This document shows, piece by piece, positions 40,269-49,596 of a stretch of DNA of 64,000 nucleotides. Position 1 is the stretch's first letter, and every line of letters starts with the position of its first letter. This DNA comes from Limnohabitans_A sp048020265 (GTDB lineage: Bacteria; Pseudomonadota; Gammaproteobacteria; Burkholderiales; Burkholderiaceae_C). The translations under genes were made by a program, and so were the position numbers. The notes below the pieces were generated by a model. It did no database searches, had not been told where the DNA came from, and saw nothing but the letters and a program-made list of their open reading frames with translations. Location: the NCBI RefSeq assembly GCF_048020265.1, contig NZ_CP171843.1, positions 1,426,001 through 1,490,000 of the forward strand, given 5' to 3'.

Positions 40269-41145
40269 TGTTTTGTCTCCAGCCTAACCATTCATTGAGA
40301 AGCAAGGCCCCCAAAACCAGGGAGCCTCCCAAAAGTACGCTCAACTGGGGGGCTTCATTGGCACCCCACCACGCCAGTGCAATACCAAAAACAATTTCGA
40401 GCAAGGCCAGCAAGGCCACCTCAGGCGCCTTGAGCACGCGGGCACACACCACCGACAAAGCGCAGGGAATGGCCAACTGGAACAACCCCAGGATGGCCAA
40501 CAAACCCACATCGTGGGCCGAAGCCTGGAACGGCACGGACAAGGGCAAAGTCAATAAGGTGGACAGGATGGCCCCGAGCAAAACCGAGGGCACGAGGTCC
40601 AGGTTCTGGCCTTCGCTCTGGCTTTTCTGGACCAGCGTCCATTGCACCGAACCCGCCAGGGGCACACACAGCGCCACCAAGGAACCGATCAGAAAATTCG
40701 GATCGCCCAGGCTCAGCTGCGAACCGTACATCCAGCCGATGCCGATACCCGCCAACAAAATGGCCAGCCAAGTGCGGGCAGGCAGGCGATGTCCCAAAAA
40801 CACGCGGGTGATCAAGGCGGTGAGCAAGGGACCCACGGCCATGGTGATGAGCACATTGGCCACGGCCGTCAGGGTGAGCGCCACCATGAAGGCCGTGAAC
40901 ATGACGCTCCAGCACAGGCCGGAGAACCAAAAATAAGGGCTGCGCCATGGCAGCCGCGACCAGACGCTTTTGCCCTGCCACAAAGGCAAGATGACCAGCA
41001 AGGACAGCACGGTGAAAAAGCTGCGCCAGAAGGTGACTTCGAAGCTGCGGGCTTGTTCCAGGTGCCGCGTGACCACCCCGGCCATGGACCAGAGGGCGGT
41101 CACGCCCACCATGGTCCAGACGGCCATGCCGTGGGTCATGCGCAT
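40261..41145 (-). CDS. EamA/DMT-family permease
   Basis: A 294-residue inner-membrane protein with ten predicted helices in two EamA repeats (first starts MTHGMAVWTMVGVTALWSMAGVVTRHLEQA; second about residue 152, LIGSLVALCVPLAGSVQWTLVQ). Typical length, no His-rich tail (unlike the permease at 12937). Substrate unknown. It lies 14 bp behind typA on the same strand and overlaps the next gene by 8 bp. Confidence 0.85.
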   Translation of the reverse strand: MRMTHGMAVWTMVGVTALWSMAGVVTRHLEQARSFEVTFWRSFFTVLSLLVILPLWQGKSVWSRLPWRSPYFWFSGLCWSVMFTAFMVALTLTAVANVLITMAVGPLLTALITRVFLGHRLPARTWLAILLAGIGIGWMYGSQLSLGDPNFLIGSLVALCVPLAGSVQWTLVQKSQSEGQNLDLVPSVLLGAILSTLLTLPLSVPFQASAHDVGLLAILGLFQLAIPCALSVVCARVLKAPEVALLALLEIVFGIALAWWGANEAPQLSVLLGGSLVLGALLLNEWLGWRQNNV

Positions 41146-41159
41146 GATGGCTCAGCCGA

Positions 41160-42977
41160 TCACTTGTTGCGCTTGCGGTCGCTTTCCTTCAGGAAGCGCT
41201 TCCGCAGACGCACGCTCTTGGGTGTGATTTCGACCAATTCATCGTCCTCGATGAACTCGACGCCGTACTCCAGGGTCAAGTCGATCGGCGGCGTGATCTT
41301 GATCGCGTCTTCCTTGCCGGACACACGGAAGTTGGTCAACTGCTTGGTGCGGGTGGCGTTCACCACCAGGTCGTTGTCACGGCTGTGGATACCCACAATC
41401 ATGCCTTCGTACACTGGATCGTTGGCTTTGACGAACATGCGGCCACGGTCATCCAGCTTGCCCAGGGCGTAGGTGAAAATCTCACCGTCGTCCATGGAGA
41501 TCAGCACACCGTTCTTGCGGCCACCGATTTCACCTTTGTGCGGCTCGTAACCGTCAAAGATGTTGGAGATCAGACCGGAGCCACGGGTCAGATTCAGGAA
41601 CTCGTTCGTGAAACCGATCAGGCCACGGGCCGGGATGCGGTATTCCAGACGGACGCGACCGCGGCCATCGGGTTCCATGTTGACCAGCTCGCCTTTTCGC
41701 TCACCCAAAGCCTGCATCACGCCGCCCTGGTGAGTCTCTTCGATGTCGGCGGTGACCAGCTCGATGGGCTCATGGCGCTCGCCGTTGATGTCGCGGAACA
41801 GCACGCGGGGCTTGGAGACAGCCAGCTCATAGCCTTCACGGCGCATGTTTTCCAGCAAGATGGTCAGGTGCAATTCACCGCGACCGGCCACTTCAAAGAT
41901 ACCGTCTTCGTCGGTCTCCTTCACACGCAGGGCCACGTTGTGCTGCAACTCTTTTTGCAGGCGGTCCCAGATCTGGCGGCTGGTCACGTACTTGCCTTCA
42001 CGACCAGCCAATGGCGAGGTGTTCACGCAGAAGTTCATGGTCAACGTGGGCTCGTCCACCTTGAGCATGGGCAGTGGTGTGGGCTTGAGGGGGTCAGTCA
42101 CCGTGACGCCGATGTTCAAGTCGGCAATGCCGTTGATCAAGACGATATCGCCGGGACCTGCTTCGGTCACCTGCACGCGGTCCAGGCCCTGGAAAGTCAG
42201 CACCTGGTTCACACGGCCCTTGATGGTCGAGCCGTCCGGGCCTTCCATGACCACCACGTCCATGTTGGGCTTGATGGTGCCCTGGCTGATGCGGCCTACA
42301 CCGATGCGGCCCACAAAGGTCGAGAAGTCGAGCGCAGAAATTTGCAATTGCAGTGGCGCTGCCGGGTCGCCCGAGTTGGGCTTGACGTGCTTGAGCACGG
42401 TGTTGAACAGGGCCGACATGTCGGGGCCCCACTGCTCGCCAGGTTCACCTTCTTCCAGCGAAGTCCAGCCGTTGATGCCGGAGGCGTACACGACGGGAAA
42501 GTCCAGCTGCTCGTCGTTGGCGCCCAGCTTGTCGAACAGATCAAAAGCAGCGTTCACGACTTTGTCAGGATTGGCACCGGGCTTGTCCACCTTGTTCACC
42601 ACGACGATGGGCTTGAGGCCCAAGGCCAAGGCCTTTTTGGTCACGAAGCGGGTCTGGGGCATGGGGCCTTCTTGCGCGTCGATCAACAGCACCACGCCGT
42701 CGACCATGGACAAGGCGCGCTCCACTTCGCCGCCGAAGTCCGCGTGGCCGGGGGTGTCGACGATGTTGATGTGGGTGCCTTCCCAGCTCACGGCACAGTT
42801 TTTGGCCAGGATGGTGATGCCGCGCTCACGTTCGATGGCATTGTTGTCCATCACGGTATCCACGATTTTTTCGTGTTCGGCGAAAGTGCCCGACTGACGC
42901 AGCAGCTGGTCCACCATGGTGGTTTTACCGTGGTCAACGTGCGCGATGATGGCGATGTTGCGAATTTGCTTGCTCAT
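41160..42977 (-). CDS. typA: translational GTPase TypA/BipA
   Basis: A 605-residue ribosome-binding GTPase that aids 50S assembly and stress or low-temperature growth. G1 is AHVDHGKTT, G3 DTPGHADF, G4 NKVD; EF-Tu-like domain II, two EF-G-like domains and the BipA C-terminal domain (RKNGVLISMDDGEIFTYALGKLDDRG) follow. Length and C-terminus are normal. It is 13 bp downstream of truB, in line with the infB group. Confidence 0.97.
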   Translation of the reverse strand: MSKQIRNIAIIAHVDHGKTTMVDQLLRQSGTFAEHEKIVDTVMDNNAIERERGITILAKNCAVSWEGTHINIVDTPGHADFGGEVERALSMVDGVVLLIDAQEGPMPQTRFVTKKALALGLKPIVVVNKVDKPGANPDKVVNAAFDLFDKLGANDEQLDFPVVYASGINGWTSLEEGEPGEQWGPDMSALFNTVLKHVKPNSGDPAAPLQLQISALDFSTFVGRIGVGRISQGTIKPNMDVVVMEGPDGSTIKGRVNQVLTFQGLDRVQVTEAGPGDIVLINGIADLNIGVTVTDPLKPTPLPMLKVDEPTLTMNFCVNTSPLAGREGKYVTSRQIWDRLQKELQHNVALRVKETDEDGIFEVAGRGELHLTILLENMRREGYELAVSKPRVLFRDINGERHEPIELVTADIEETHQGGVMQALGERKGELVNMEPDGRGRVRLEYRIPARGLIGFTNEFLNLTRGSGLISNIFDGYEPHKGEIGGRKNGVLISMDDGEIFTYALGKLDDRGRMFVKANDPVYEGMIVGIHSRDNDLVVNATRTKQLTNFRVSGKEDAIKITPPIDLTLEYGVEFIEDDELVEITPKSVRLRKRFLKESDRKRNK

Positions 42978-42990
42978 GCTTTCTCTTCCT

Positions 42991-43971
42991 TTAAACCTGC
43001 TCGGCCAGCAAAGGCGCGTTGACAGGTGATTTTTCCAAAATCTGTTGAATTTCGATCGGGCTCAACAATCGACCCGGAATCAATTCGCCGCCGTGCACAT
43101 GTGCTGTTCCCAGCAATGCACGAGGATGTTCTCCATACACCACGACTTGATCACAATCATTCCAAGGGCCGCGTCGTCGCACCCCGCTCAAAAATTTCCC
43201 GGCGTTTTCACTGTCCAGGCACACCTCGGTGTAGCCCGGCAGCAGCACATCCACCGGCTGCAAAGCCGCCAGCCGTTGGTTGTCGTCCATGCCCTCAAGC
43301 GCAGACAGCGTCACGCACTGGGCTTCTTCAAAAGGCCCGGTGACCACACGGCGCAAAGCGCTCAAATGGCCACCACATCCCAGCGCTTCGGCGATGTCTT
43401 CGCCCAGGGTGCGGATGTAAGTGCCTTTGCTGCATCGCACCCGCAAGCGCAAAAATGGCGCATCGCCTTGCAGCTGCATGTCCAGCAAATCCAGGTCATG
43501 GATGACCACGTTGCGCGCTTCGCGCTCCACGGTCTCACCCTCGCGGGCATATTCGTACAGGGCTTTACCGTCTTTTTTCAAGGCACTGTGCATGGGAGGC
43601 ACTTGGCTGATCGGGCCCATAAAACGGTCCAGAACTTCCACCACCATACCCGCTGAACATGACACTTCTCGGACAGCGATCACCTCGCCTTCGGTGTCTG
43701 CCGTGGTGGTTTTAATGCCCAGCCTCACCGTGGTCTCGTACGTCTTGTCAGCATCCAGATGCTGCTGGCTGAACTTGGTGGCCGCGCCAAAACACAAAGG
43801 CAACACCCCAGTGGCCAAAGGATCGAGGGTGCCAGTGTGCCCGGCTTTCTCGGCCCGCAGCAACCACTTGGCTTTTTGCAAAGCCTGATTGCTGGAAAGA
43901 CCCAGCGGTTTGTCGAGCAACAGCACCCCGTGCACAGGGCGCCGTTGCACCCGTGTGCGTGGCGCGTTCAT
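42991..43971 (-). CDS. truB: tRNA pseudouridine(55) synthase
   Basis: A 326-residue enzyme making pseudouridine 55 in the T-arm of tRNA. It has the VLLLDKPLGLSSNQALQKAKWL start, the catalytic aspartate in KAGHTGTLDPLATGVLPL, and a PUA-like end (EVCLDSENAGKFLSGVRRRGPW). It follows rbfA by 2 bp, the classical infB-rbfA-truB order. Confidence 0.97.
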   Translation of the reverse strand: MNAPRTRVQRRPVHGVLLLDKPLGLSSNQALQKAKWLLRAEKAGHTGTLDPLATGVLPLCFGAATKFSQQHLDADKTYETTVRLGIKTTTADTEGEVIAVREVSCSAGMVVEVLDRFMGPISQVPPMHSALKKDGKALYEYAREGETVEREARNVVIHDLDLLDMQLQGDAPFLRLRVRCSKGTYIRTLGEDIAEALGCGGHLSALRRVVTGPFEEAQCVTLSALEGMDDNQRLAALQPVDVLLPGYTEVCLDSENAGKFLSGVRRRGPWNDCDQVVVYGEHPRALLGTAHVHGGELIPGRLLSPIEIQQILEKSPVNAPLLAEQV

Positions 43972-43973
43972 GC

Positions 43974-44348
43974 TCAGTCCTCCTGGGCGCGAGACGATAC
44001 GGCCTTGGCGATCAGCGCATTCATGTCGGAGGCACGCTCAGTGGTGCGGTCAAACAAGAAGTGCAGAGTCGGCACGGTGTGGATGTGCAAACGCTTGAAC
44101 AAACCATTGCGCAAGAAGCCCGCTGCCGCGTTCAGGCCTTCGGTGGCTTCTTCGGGATTACCCGTGAGCACACTGAAGTAGACCTTGGCGTGCGCATAGT
44201 CGGGCGTGACCTCGATCGCGTTGAGCGTGACCATGCCCACACGTGGGTCTTTCAACTCGCGTGCAATCAGCTCGGCCAGATCGCGCTGGATCTGGTCGGC
44301 CACGCGGAAACCGCGGTTGGGCACTGAGGACTGCTTTTTACGCGCCAT
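43974..44348 (-). CDS. rbfA: ribosome-binding factor A
   Basis: A 124-residue KH-fold protein that helps process 16S rRNA 5' end and mature the 30S subunit (FRVADQIQRDLAELIARELKDPRVGMVTLNAIEVTPDYAHAKVYFSVLTG). It starts directly behind the infB stop (0-bp gap) and is 2 bp before truB. Confidence 0.96.
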   Translation of the reverse strand: MARKKQSSVPNRGFRVADQIQRDLAELIARELKDPRVGMVTLNAIEVTPDYAHAKVYFSVLTGNPEEATEGLNAAAGFLRNGLFKRLHIHTVPTLHFLFDRTTERASDMNALIAKAVSSRAQED

Positions 44349-47297
44349 TTACAGCGTTCTCGCGATTTCCTTGACGTCGAAGAATTCGAGTTGATCACCT
44401 TCTTTGATGTCGTTGTAGTTCTTGAGCTTGATACCGCACTCGAAGCCTTCTTTGACTTCGCGCACATCGTCTTTGAGGCGTTTGAGCGAATCGAGTTCAC
44501 CGGTGTAGATGACCACGTTGTCACGCAGCAAGCGGAACTTGGCATTGCGAGTGACTTGACCCGAAGTGACCATACAACCTGCCACCGTGCCGATTTTGGA
44601 CGCCACGAAGACGGTCCGGATTTCGGCCATGCCCATGATTTCTTCGCGCTGCTCGGGTGCCAACATGCCCGACATCGCGGCCTTGAGTTCATCCACAGCG
44701 TCATAAATGATGTTGTAGTAGTGAACGTCAACGCCATTGCCTTCGGCCAATTTACGGGCACCGGCATCGGCGCGCACGTTGAAACCGATCACGATGGCTT
44801 TGGAGGCGATCGCCAGGTTGATATCCGACTCGCTGATGCCACCCACGCCGGAGTAAACCAACTGGACTTTGACCTCTTCGGTCGACAGCTTGAGCAAGGA
44901 AGCGCCCAGGGCTTCTTGCGAACCCTGCACGTCGGCCTTGATGATGATCGGCAGCATCTTGACCTCGCCCGCGGACATGTCGGTGAACATGTTTTCGAGC
45001 TTGGCCGCTTGTTGCTTGGCCAGCTTGGTATTGCGGAATTTGCCTGCACGGTAGGTCGCGATTTCGCGGGCTCGGCGTTCGTCCCCCATGACCATGAACT
45101 CGTCACCGGCTTGCGGCACTTCGGTCAGACCCTGAATCTCGACCGGGATCGAAGGACCGGCCGATTTGATAGGCTGACCGTTCTCGTCGAGCATGGCGCG
45201 CACTCGGCCAAAGGTCTGGCCTGCCAACACCACATCGCCGGTGTTCAAAGTACCGGACTGCACCAGGATGGTGGCCACAGGACCGCGGCCCTTGTCCAGA
45301 CGCGCCTCGATGACCAGACCCTTGGCTGCGGCTTGCACCGGGGCCTTGAGTTCCAGCACTTCGGCTTGCAAGAGCACTTGCTCCAGCAGATCGTCAATGC
45401 CCATGCCGGTCTTGGCTGATACAGAAACAAAAGGCGAATCGCCGCCGAATTCTTCGGGCACGACTTCTTCGGAAATCAGCTCGGCGCGCACGCGCTCGAT
45501 GTTCGAATCGGGCTTGTCCATCTTGTTGATGGCCACCACGATGGGCACGCCCGCTGCCTTGGCGTGCTTGATGGCTTCCTTGGTCTGGGGCATGACGCCG
45601 TCGTCACCCGCCACCACCAGGATGACGATGTCGGTGGCTTGTGCACCACGGGCACGCATGGCCGTAAAGGCCTCGTGACCGGGGGTGTCCAGGAAAGAGA
45701 TCATGCCGCGGGGCGTTTCGACGTGGTAAGCGCCAATGTGCTGCGTGATACCACCGGCTTCGCCAGAGGCCACTTTGGCCCGGCGAATGTAGTCCAGCAA
45801 CGAGGTCTTGCCGTGGTCAACGTGACCCATGACCGTCACCACCGGTGCACGCGGCAGGGATTCGGCCTGCTGATCCGACACTTCGTCGTCCGTGAAGGCT
45901 TCAGGATCGTCCAACGCCGCAATCACCGCCTTGTGACCCATTTCTTCCACCACGATCATGGCGGTGTCCTGGTCCAGCGGCTGGTTCATCGTGGCCATTT
46001 GGCCGAGCTTCATCAGGTGCTTGATGACCTCGGAAGCCTTGATGGCCATTTTGTGAGCCAATTCAGCGACCGTGATCGTTTCAGGCACGTGCACTTCCAG
46101 CACACGCACTTCTGCAGGAGCTTGTTGCGTCTGGGAGTCGTCGCGGTCGCGCTCGTTGCCACGGCGACCACGCGGTCCACCACGCCAGTTGTTGCGACTC
46201 ACACCACCACTGGTGTCACCCCGAGTGGGAATGGCCTTTTTCTTGGCGGGATCGCCCGCCCAGCTGGAGGACAGCTTGGCCGATTTGACTTCCTTGTTGC
46301 CACCGGGGGCAGAAGGGGCTGCAGTTTGTCCAGCAGCTGCGCGAGCGCCCGGTGCAGGGGTGCCTGCGGGTTTGTGCAAGGTGCCCTTGACAGGCGCCTT
46401 GGCTTCGACCTTGGGCTCTTCTTTCTTGGCGACCAACACCTTTTTAGGGGCGTTCATCATGGTACGAATCGCTTCGGCTTCGGCCAGCGCCTTGCGGCGT
46501 CGCGCATCCAAATCCTGGGCACGGGCTGTTTCTTCGTCGGCTTTGGCCTTCGAATCCGCGGCGGCCTTTTGAGCGGCGGCTTCGCGTGCAGCTTGTTCGG
46601 CCTTCGCTTTGGCTGCAGCGGCTTCGGCCAGTTCAGCGGCCTTGGCTGCCGCTTTGCTTTCGGCAGAAACCACAGGCACAGGTTTGGCCTGCGATGCGGC
46701 ATTGATGCTGGCCGCCTCGGCGCGAGCGAGTTGCTCGCGGTCTTCACGACTCAATTGGGGCTTGGCAGCTTGGGCTGCGGCTTCGGCAAGAGCTTGGGCA
46801 TCGGCACGGGCCTTGGCTTCTTGGGCCGCCAACTCCGAACGCTCCTGTTCTTCTTGCGCTTCACGCAAGCGGCGTTTTTCTGCCAGTTCTTGCTCCTGAC
46901 GGCTGATCAACTCTGCCTGGCGGCGGGCTTCTTCCTCGCGACGCGCCAGATCTGCATGGTCGATGGCGGGCTCTTCTGCTTGCGCAACGGGCTCATCGTC
47001 GCGCTTGATGAGTGTGCGCTTCTTGCGCACTTCCACCTGGATCGTGCGGGCTCGGCCCGACGCATCTGCTTGCTTGATCTCGCTGGTGGACTTTTTGACC
47101 AGCGTGATTTTCTTGCGGTCACCGGTCACGGTACCGTGACTGGCTTGCAGGTAGCTCAGCAGTTTTTGCTTGTCAGCGTCGTTCAGCGTATCGCTGTCCG
47201 AGGTTTTGGCAACGCCTGCAGATCGCAATTGATCCAACAAAACATCGGCAGATTTTTTGAGTTCATTCGCGAACTCGGCAACAGTGGTACTGGACAT
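44349..47297 (-). CDS. infB: translation initiation factor IF-2
   Basis: A 982-residue GTPase that brings fMet-tRNA to the 30S. The N-terminal IF2_N (MSSTTVAEFANELKKSADVLLDQLRSAGV), a long Ala/Lys/Glu-rich coiled region (about 90-400), and the second IF2_N (VTIVAELAHKMAIKASEVIKHLMKLG) precede the G domain with GHVDHGKTS, DTPGHEAF and NKMDKP. Domains II-IV are complete. The ATG at 47295-47297 is 26 bp from the nusA stop; an upstream in-frame start within nusA is rejected. Confidence 0.97.
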   Translation of the reverse strand: MSSTTVAEFANELKKSADVLLDQLRSAGVAKTSDSDTLNDADKQKLLSYLQASHGTVTGDRKKITLVKKSTSEIKQADASGRARTIQVEVRKKRTLIKRDDEPVAQAEEPAIDHADLARREEEARRQAELISRQEQELAEKRRLREAQEEQERSELAAQEAKARADAQALAEAAAQAAKPQLSREDREQLARAEAASINAASQAKPVPVVSAESKAAAKAAELAEAAAAKAKAEQAAREAAAQKAAADSKAKADEETARAQDLDARRRKALAEAEAIRTMMNAPKKVLVAKKEEPKVEAKAPVKGTLHKPAGTPAPGARAAAGQTAAPSAPGGNKEVKSAKLSSSWAGDPAKKKAIPTRGDTSGGVSRNNWRGGPRGRRGNERDRDDSQTQQAPAEVRVLEVHVPETITVAELAHKMAIKASEVIKHLMKLGQMATMNQPLDQDTAMIVVEEMGHKAVIAALDDPEAFTDDEVSDQQAESLPRAPVVTVMGHVDHGKTSLLDYIRRAKVASGEAGGITQHIGAYHVETPRGMISFLDTPGHEAFTAMRARGAQATDIVILVVAGDDGVMPQTKEAIKHAKAAGVPIVVAINKMDKPDSNIERVRAELISEEVVPEEFGGDSPFVSVSAKTGMGIDDLLEQVLLQAEVLELKAPVQAAAKGLVIEARLDKGRGPVATILVQSGTLNTGDVVLAGQTFGRVRAMLDENGQPIKSAGPSIPVEIQGLTEVPQAGDEFMVMGDERRAREIATYRAGKFRNTKLAKQQAAKLENMFTDMSAGEVKMLPIIIKADVQGSQEALGASLLKLSTEEVKVQLVYSGVGGISESDINLAIASKAIVIGFNVRADAGARKLAEGNGVDVHYYNIIYDAVDELKAAMSGMLAPEQREEIMGMAEIRTVFVASKIGTVAGCMVTSGQVTRNAKFRLLRDNVVIYTGELDSLKRLKDDVREVKEGFECGIKLKNYNDIKEGDQLEFFDVKEIARTL

Positions 47298-47323
47298 AAT
47301 TTTGTTCAAGCCTCCATCAGACT

Positions 47324-48808
47324 TCAGGCCTGGCCAGCGAACCAATGCTCGCGGGCTTTCATGATCAGGGCGGTCGCCTCTTCAGCTGTCTGAGCAGTGA
47401 TGTCAGTCAGTTCGTCGGTGGCCAAGTCAGCCAGATCGTCACGGGTATGGATGCCCGCTTCAACCAGCTTGGAAATCAGCTCAGGCGTCAAGCCTGGCAG
47501 ATCACGCAAATCTTGAGAAACGTCTTCAACGCTCTCTTCTCGCGCAATTTCGAGGGTCAGCAGTGCGTCTTTGGCACGCGTGCGCAACTCGTTGATCGTG
47601 TCTTCGTCGAAGCTTTCGATCTCTTGCATTTCCTGGATCGGCACATAGGCCACTTCTTCCAGGCTGGTGAAACCTTCACTTATCAGGATGTCGGCAATTT
47701 CTTGGTCCACGTCCAGCTTTTCCATGAACAGCTGACGGATACCCGTGGTTTCCTCGGCCTGCTTCTGGGCAGACTCGGCCGCGTCCATGATGTTGATCTT
47801 CCAGCCCGTCAGGTCAGAGGCCAGGCGTACGTTCTGACCACCACGGCCGATCGCGATCGCGAGGTTTTCTTCGTCCACCACCACATCCATGGCGTGTTTT
47901 TCTTCGTCCACCACAATCGACTGCACGTTGGCCGGAGCCAGGGCGCCAATCACGAACTGGGCAGGATCTTCGCTCCACAACACAATGTCGACACGCTCTC
48001 CAGCCAGCTCGTTGGTGACCGCGTTGACGCGGGTACCACGCACACCGACACAGGTGCCGATCGGGTCAACGCGCTTATCGTGCGAGAGCACGGCGATCTT
48101 GGCGCGTGAGCCAGGGTCACGGGCGCAGGTCTTGATTTCCAGCAGTCCTTGTTCGATCTCGGGCACTTCCTGGCGGAACAACTCGATCATGAATTCGGGG
48201 GCTGAGCGGGACAGCAAGATGGGCGCCCCCCGCAGTGTCAGATCCACTTCCATGATCATGGCGCGAACGCGGTCGCCGCTGCGCAGGTTTTCCTTGGGGA
48301 TCATCTCGCTGCGACGCAGGCGGCCTTCGATGCGTCCAGCTTCACAGATGATGTCGCCCTTGTCCATGCGCTTGACGGTACCCACAAAAATTTTCTCGCC
48401 GCGCGACATGAAGTCGTTGAGCAGCATTTCGCGCTCGGCATCGCGGATTTTTTGCAAGATGACCTGCTTGGCCGCCATGGCGCCAATGCGTCCAATCGGC
48501 AAGGACTCGATCGGCTCTTCGATGTACTCATCGACCTCGATGTCAGGAATCTGCTCTTTGGCTTCAAACAGCAAAATTTCCTGCTCGGGCAGTTGCAGGC
48601 CGGCTTCATCGGGCACCACGTGCCAGCGGCGGAAAGTTTCGTAATGGCCGTTGTCACGGTCTACCGACACGCGAATGTCCACTTCACCGGCATACAGTTT
48701 TTTGGTGGCTTGGGCCAAGGCGGCTTCGACGGCACCAAACACCACGTCGCGTTCAACGTTCTTTTCACGTGAGATGGCTTCGACCAACATCAACATTTCG
48801 CGATTCAT
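47324..48808 (-). CDS. nusA: transcription termination/antitermination protein NusA
   Basis: A 494-residue RNA-polymerase-binding elongation factor. It has the N-terminal domain (MNREMLMLVEAISREKNVERDVVFGAVEAAL), S1 (GEKIFVGTVKRMDKGDIIC), KH1 and KH2 (AIGRGGQNVRLASDLTGW), and two C-terminal acidic repeats (LTPELISKLVEAGIHTRDDLADLATDELTDI), as in other Proteobacteria. Start at 48806-48808 with AGGAG upstream. It lies 69 bp after rimP. Confidence 0.97.
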   Translation of the reverse strand: MNREMLMLVEAISREKNVERDVVFGAVEAALAQATKKLYAGEVDIRVSVDRDNGHYETFRRWHVVPDEAGLQLPEQEILLFEAKEQIPDIEVDEYIEEPIESLPIGRIGAMAAKQVILQKIRDAEREMLLNDFMSRGEKIFVGTVKRMDKGDIICEAGRIEGRLRRSEMIPKENLRSGDRVRAMIMEVDLTLRGAPILLSRSAPEFMIELFRQEVPEIEQGLLEIKTCARDPGSRAKIAVLSHDKRVDPIGTCVGVRGTRVNAVTNELAGERVDIVLWSEDPAQFVIGALAPANVQSIVVDEEKHAMDVVVDEENLAIAIGRGGQNVRLASDLTGWKINIMDAAESAQKQAEETTGIRQLFMEKLDVDQEIADILISEGFTSLEEVAYVPIQEMQEIESFDEDTINELRTRAKDALLTLEIAREESVEDVSQDLRDLPGLTPELISKLVEAGIHTRDDLADLATDELTDITAQTAEEATALIMKAREHWFAGQA

Positions 48809-48877
48809 GAATGACTCTCCTGTTCCACTGGGTCTGCGGTTCAAACCCGATATAAATGCTCAAAGCCCGACACCCGG

Positions 48878-49441
48878 TCAGGCTTCAACCTTGGGCTTGC
48901 GCCCTTTGAAATCCACCACGGGGGCCAAACGGGCCTCGCGCAATTCGTCCAATGTGAACCCCAATGCATGCAAGGGCGCGGGGGCTCTTTTTTTACTGAT
49001 TTTCTGGCCAGGTTTGACGGCGGGTGCATCGCTCCAGACGATTTGCCAGCCTTGGCCAGTGGCGTCACGCTCAAGCGTGCCGCGAAATTTTTTACGGGTC
49101 GGATTGACCATACCGGCAGCGTTCTCGCCCATGGGGGCTTTGAGGGTGATGTCGATCAACTCACCCACGAAACGCTCAAAGTCCTGTGCATTGCGCAAGG
49201 GGCGGTCGATACCGGGGGAAGACACCTCTAACCGGTTGTAGGTCACACCATCAACTTCGAGGGCAAACTGCAGCTGCCGATTGACTTTTTCGCAGTCTTC
49301 CACGTTGATGAACAGCTCCGAGCCAGGCTGCCAGGGCCAGTCAATGGTGATGCGCAACAAACCGCCCGCAGTGCGGTCAATCTCAACCAGGTCATAGCCC
49401 AGGCCGGTCACGGTTTCTTGAACAATTTGCTGCAATGCCAC
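48878..49441 (-). CDS. rimP: ribosome maturation factor RimP
   Basis: A 187-residue factor for 30S maturation. It has the N-terminal alpha-beta domain (ALQQIVQETVTGLGYDLVEID, CEKVNRQL, LEVSSPGIDRPL) and a C-terminal SH3-like domain (ITLKAPM…KFRGTL). I use the GTG at 49439-49441, where similarity begins; the longer ATG frame at 49480 starts inside the hairpin and is less likely. The C-terminal tail is longer than in E. coli RimP and basic (GQKISKKRAPAPLH). First gene of the rimP-nusA-infB operon. Confidence 0.92.
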   Translation of the reverse strand: MALQQIVQETVTGLGYDLVEIDRTAGGLLRITIDWPWQPGSELFINVEDCEKVNRQLQFALEVDGVTYNRLEVSSPGIDRPLRNAQDFERFVGELIDITLKAPMGENAAGMVNPTRKKFRGTLERDATGQGWQIVWSDAPAVKPGQKISKKRAPAPLHALGFTLDELREARLAPVVDFKGRKPKVEA

Positions 49442-49478
49442 AGAGCTTCGAAATGCCAACGTTAAAAAAGAAAGACCC

Positions 49479-49510
49479 AAAAAAAACGGGCGGTGAAAAC
49501 CCGCCCGTTT
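49479..49510 (-). terminator. terminator or attenuator ahead of rimP
   Basis: Stem aacgggcgg (49485-49493) with ccgcccgtt (49501-49509), 7-nt loop, and a U8 run on the minus strand (49479-49486, overlapping the stem base). It may end the yej operon. However, a TAGAAT box lies upstream on the minus strand, so it could instead be in the rimP leader. Confidence 0.8.
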
Positions 49511-49525
49511 GGTCGTGAAGCCAGT

Positions 49526-49531
49526 ATTCTA
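49526..49531 (-). promoter_or_regulatory. possible -10 box of the rimP operon
   Basis: TAGAAT on the minus strand, about 85 nt before the rimP GTG and just upstream of the hairpin. No good -35 at the right spacing, so this is tentative. Confidence 0.3.
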
Positions 49532-49596
49532 GCTGAAAAACGCGCTAAGTGTGTGATTTTTAAGGAAAACGAAGCCTCAAATGGCCGTGAGCCGGC

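Noticed and set aside
45564..47393. A 609-codon frame opposite infB, rich in Gly, Phe and Arg.
   Set aside because: Mirror of the Ala/Lys/Glu-rich IF-2 linker; composition is fully explained by it.
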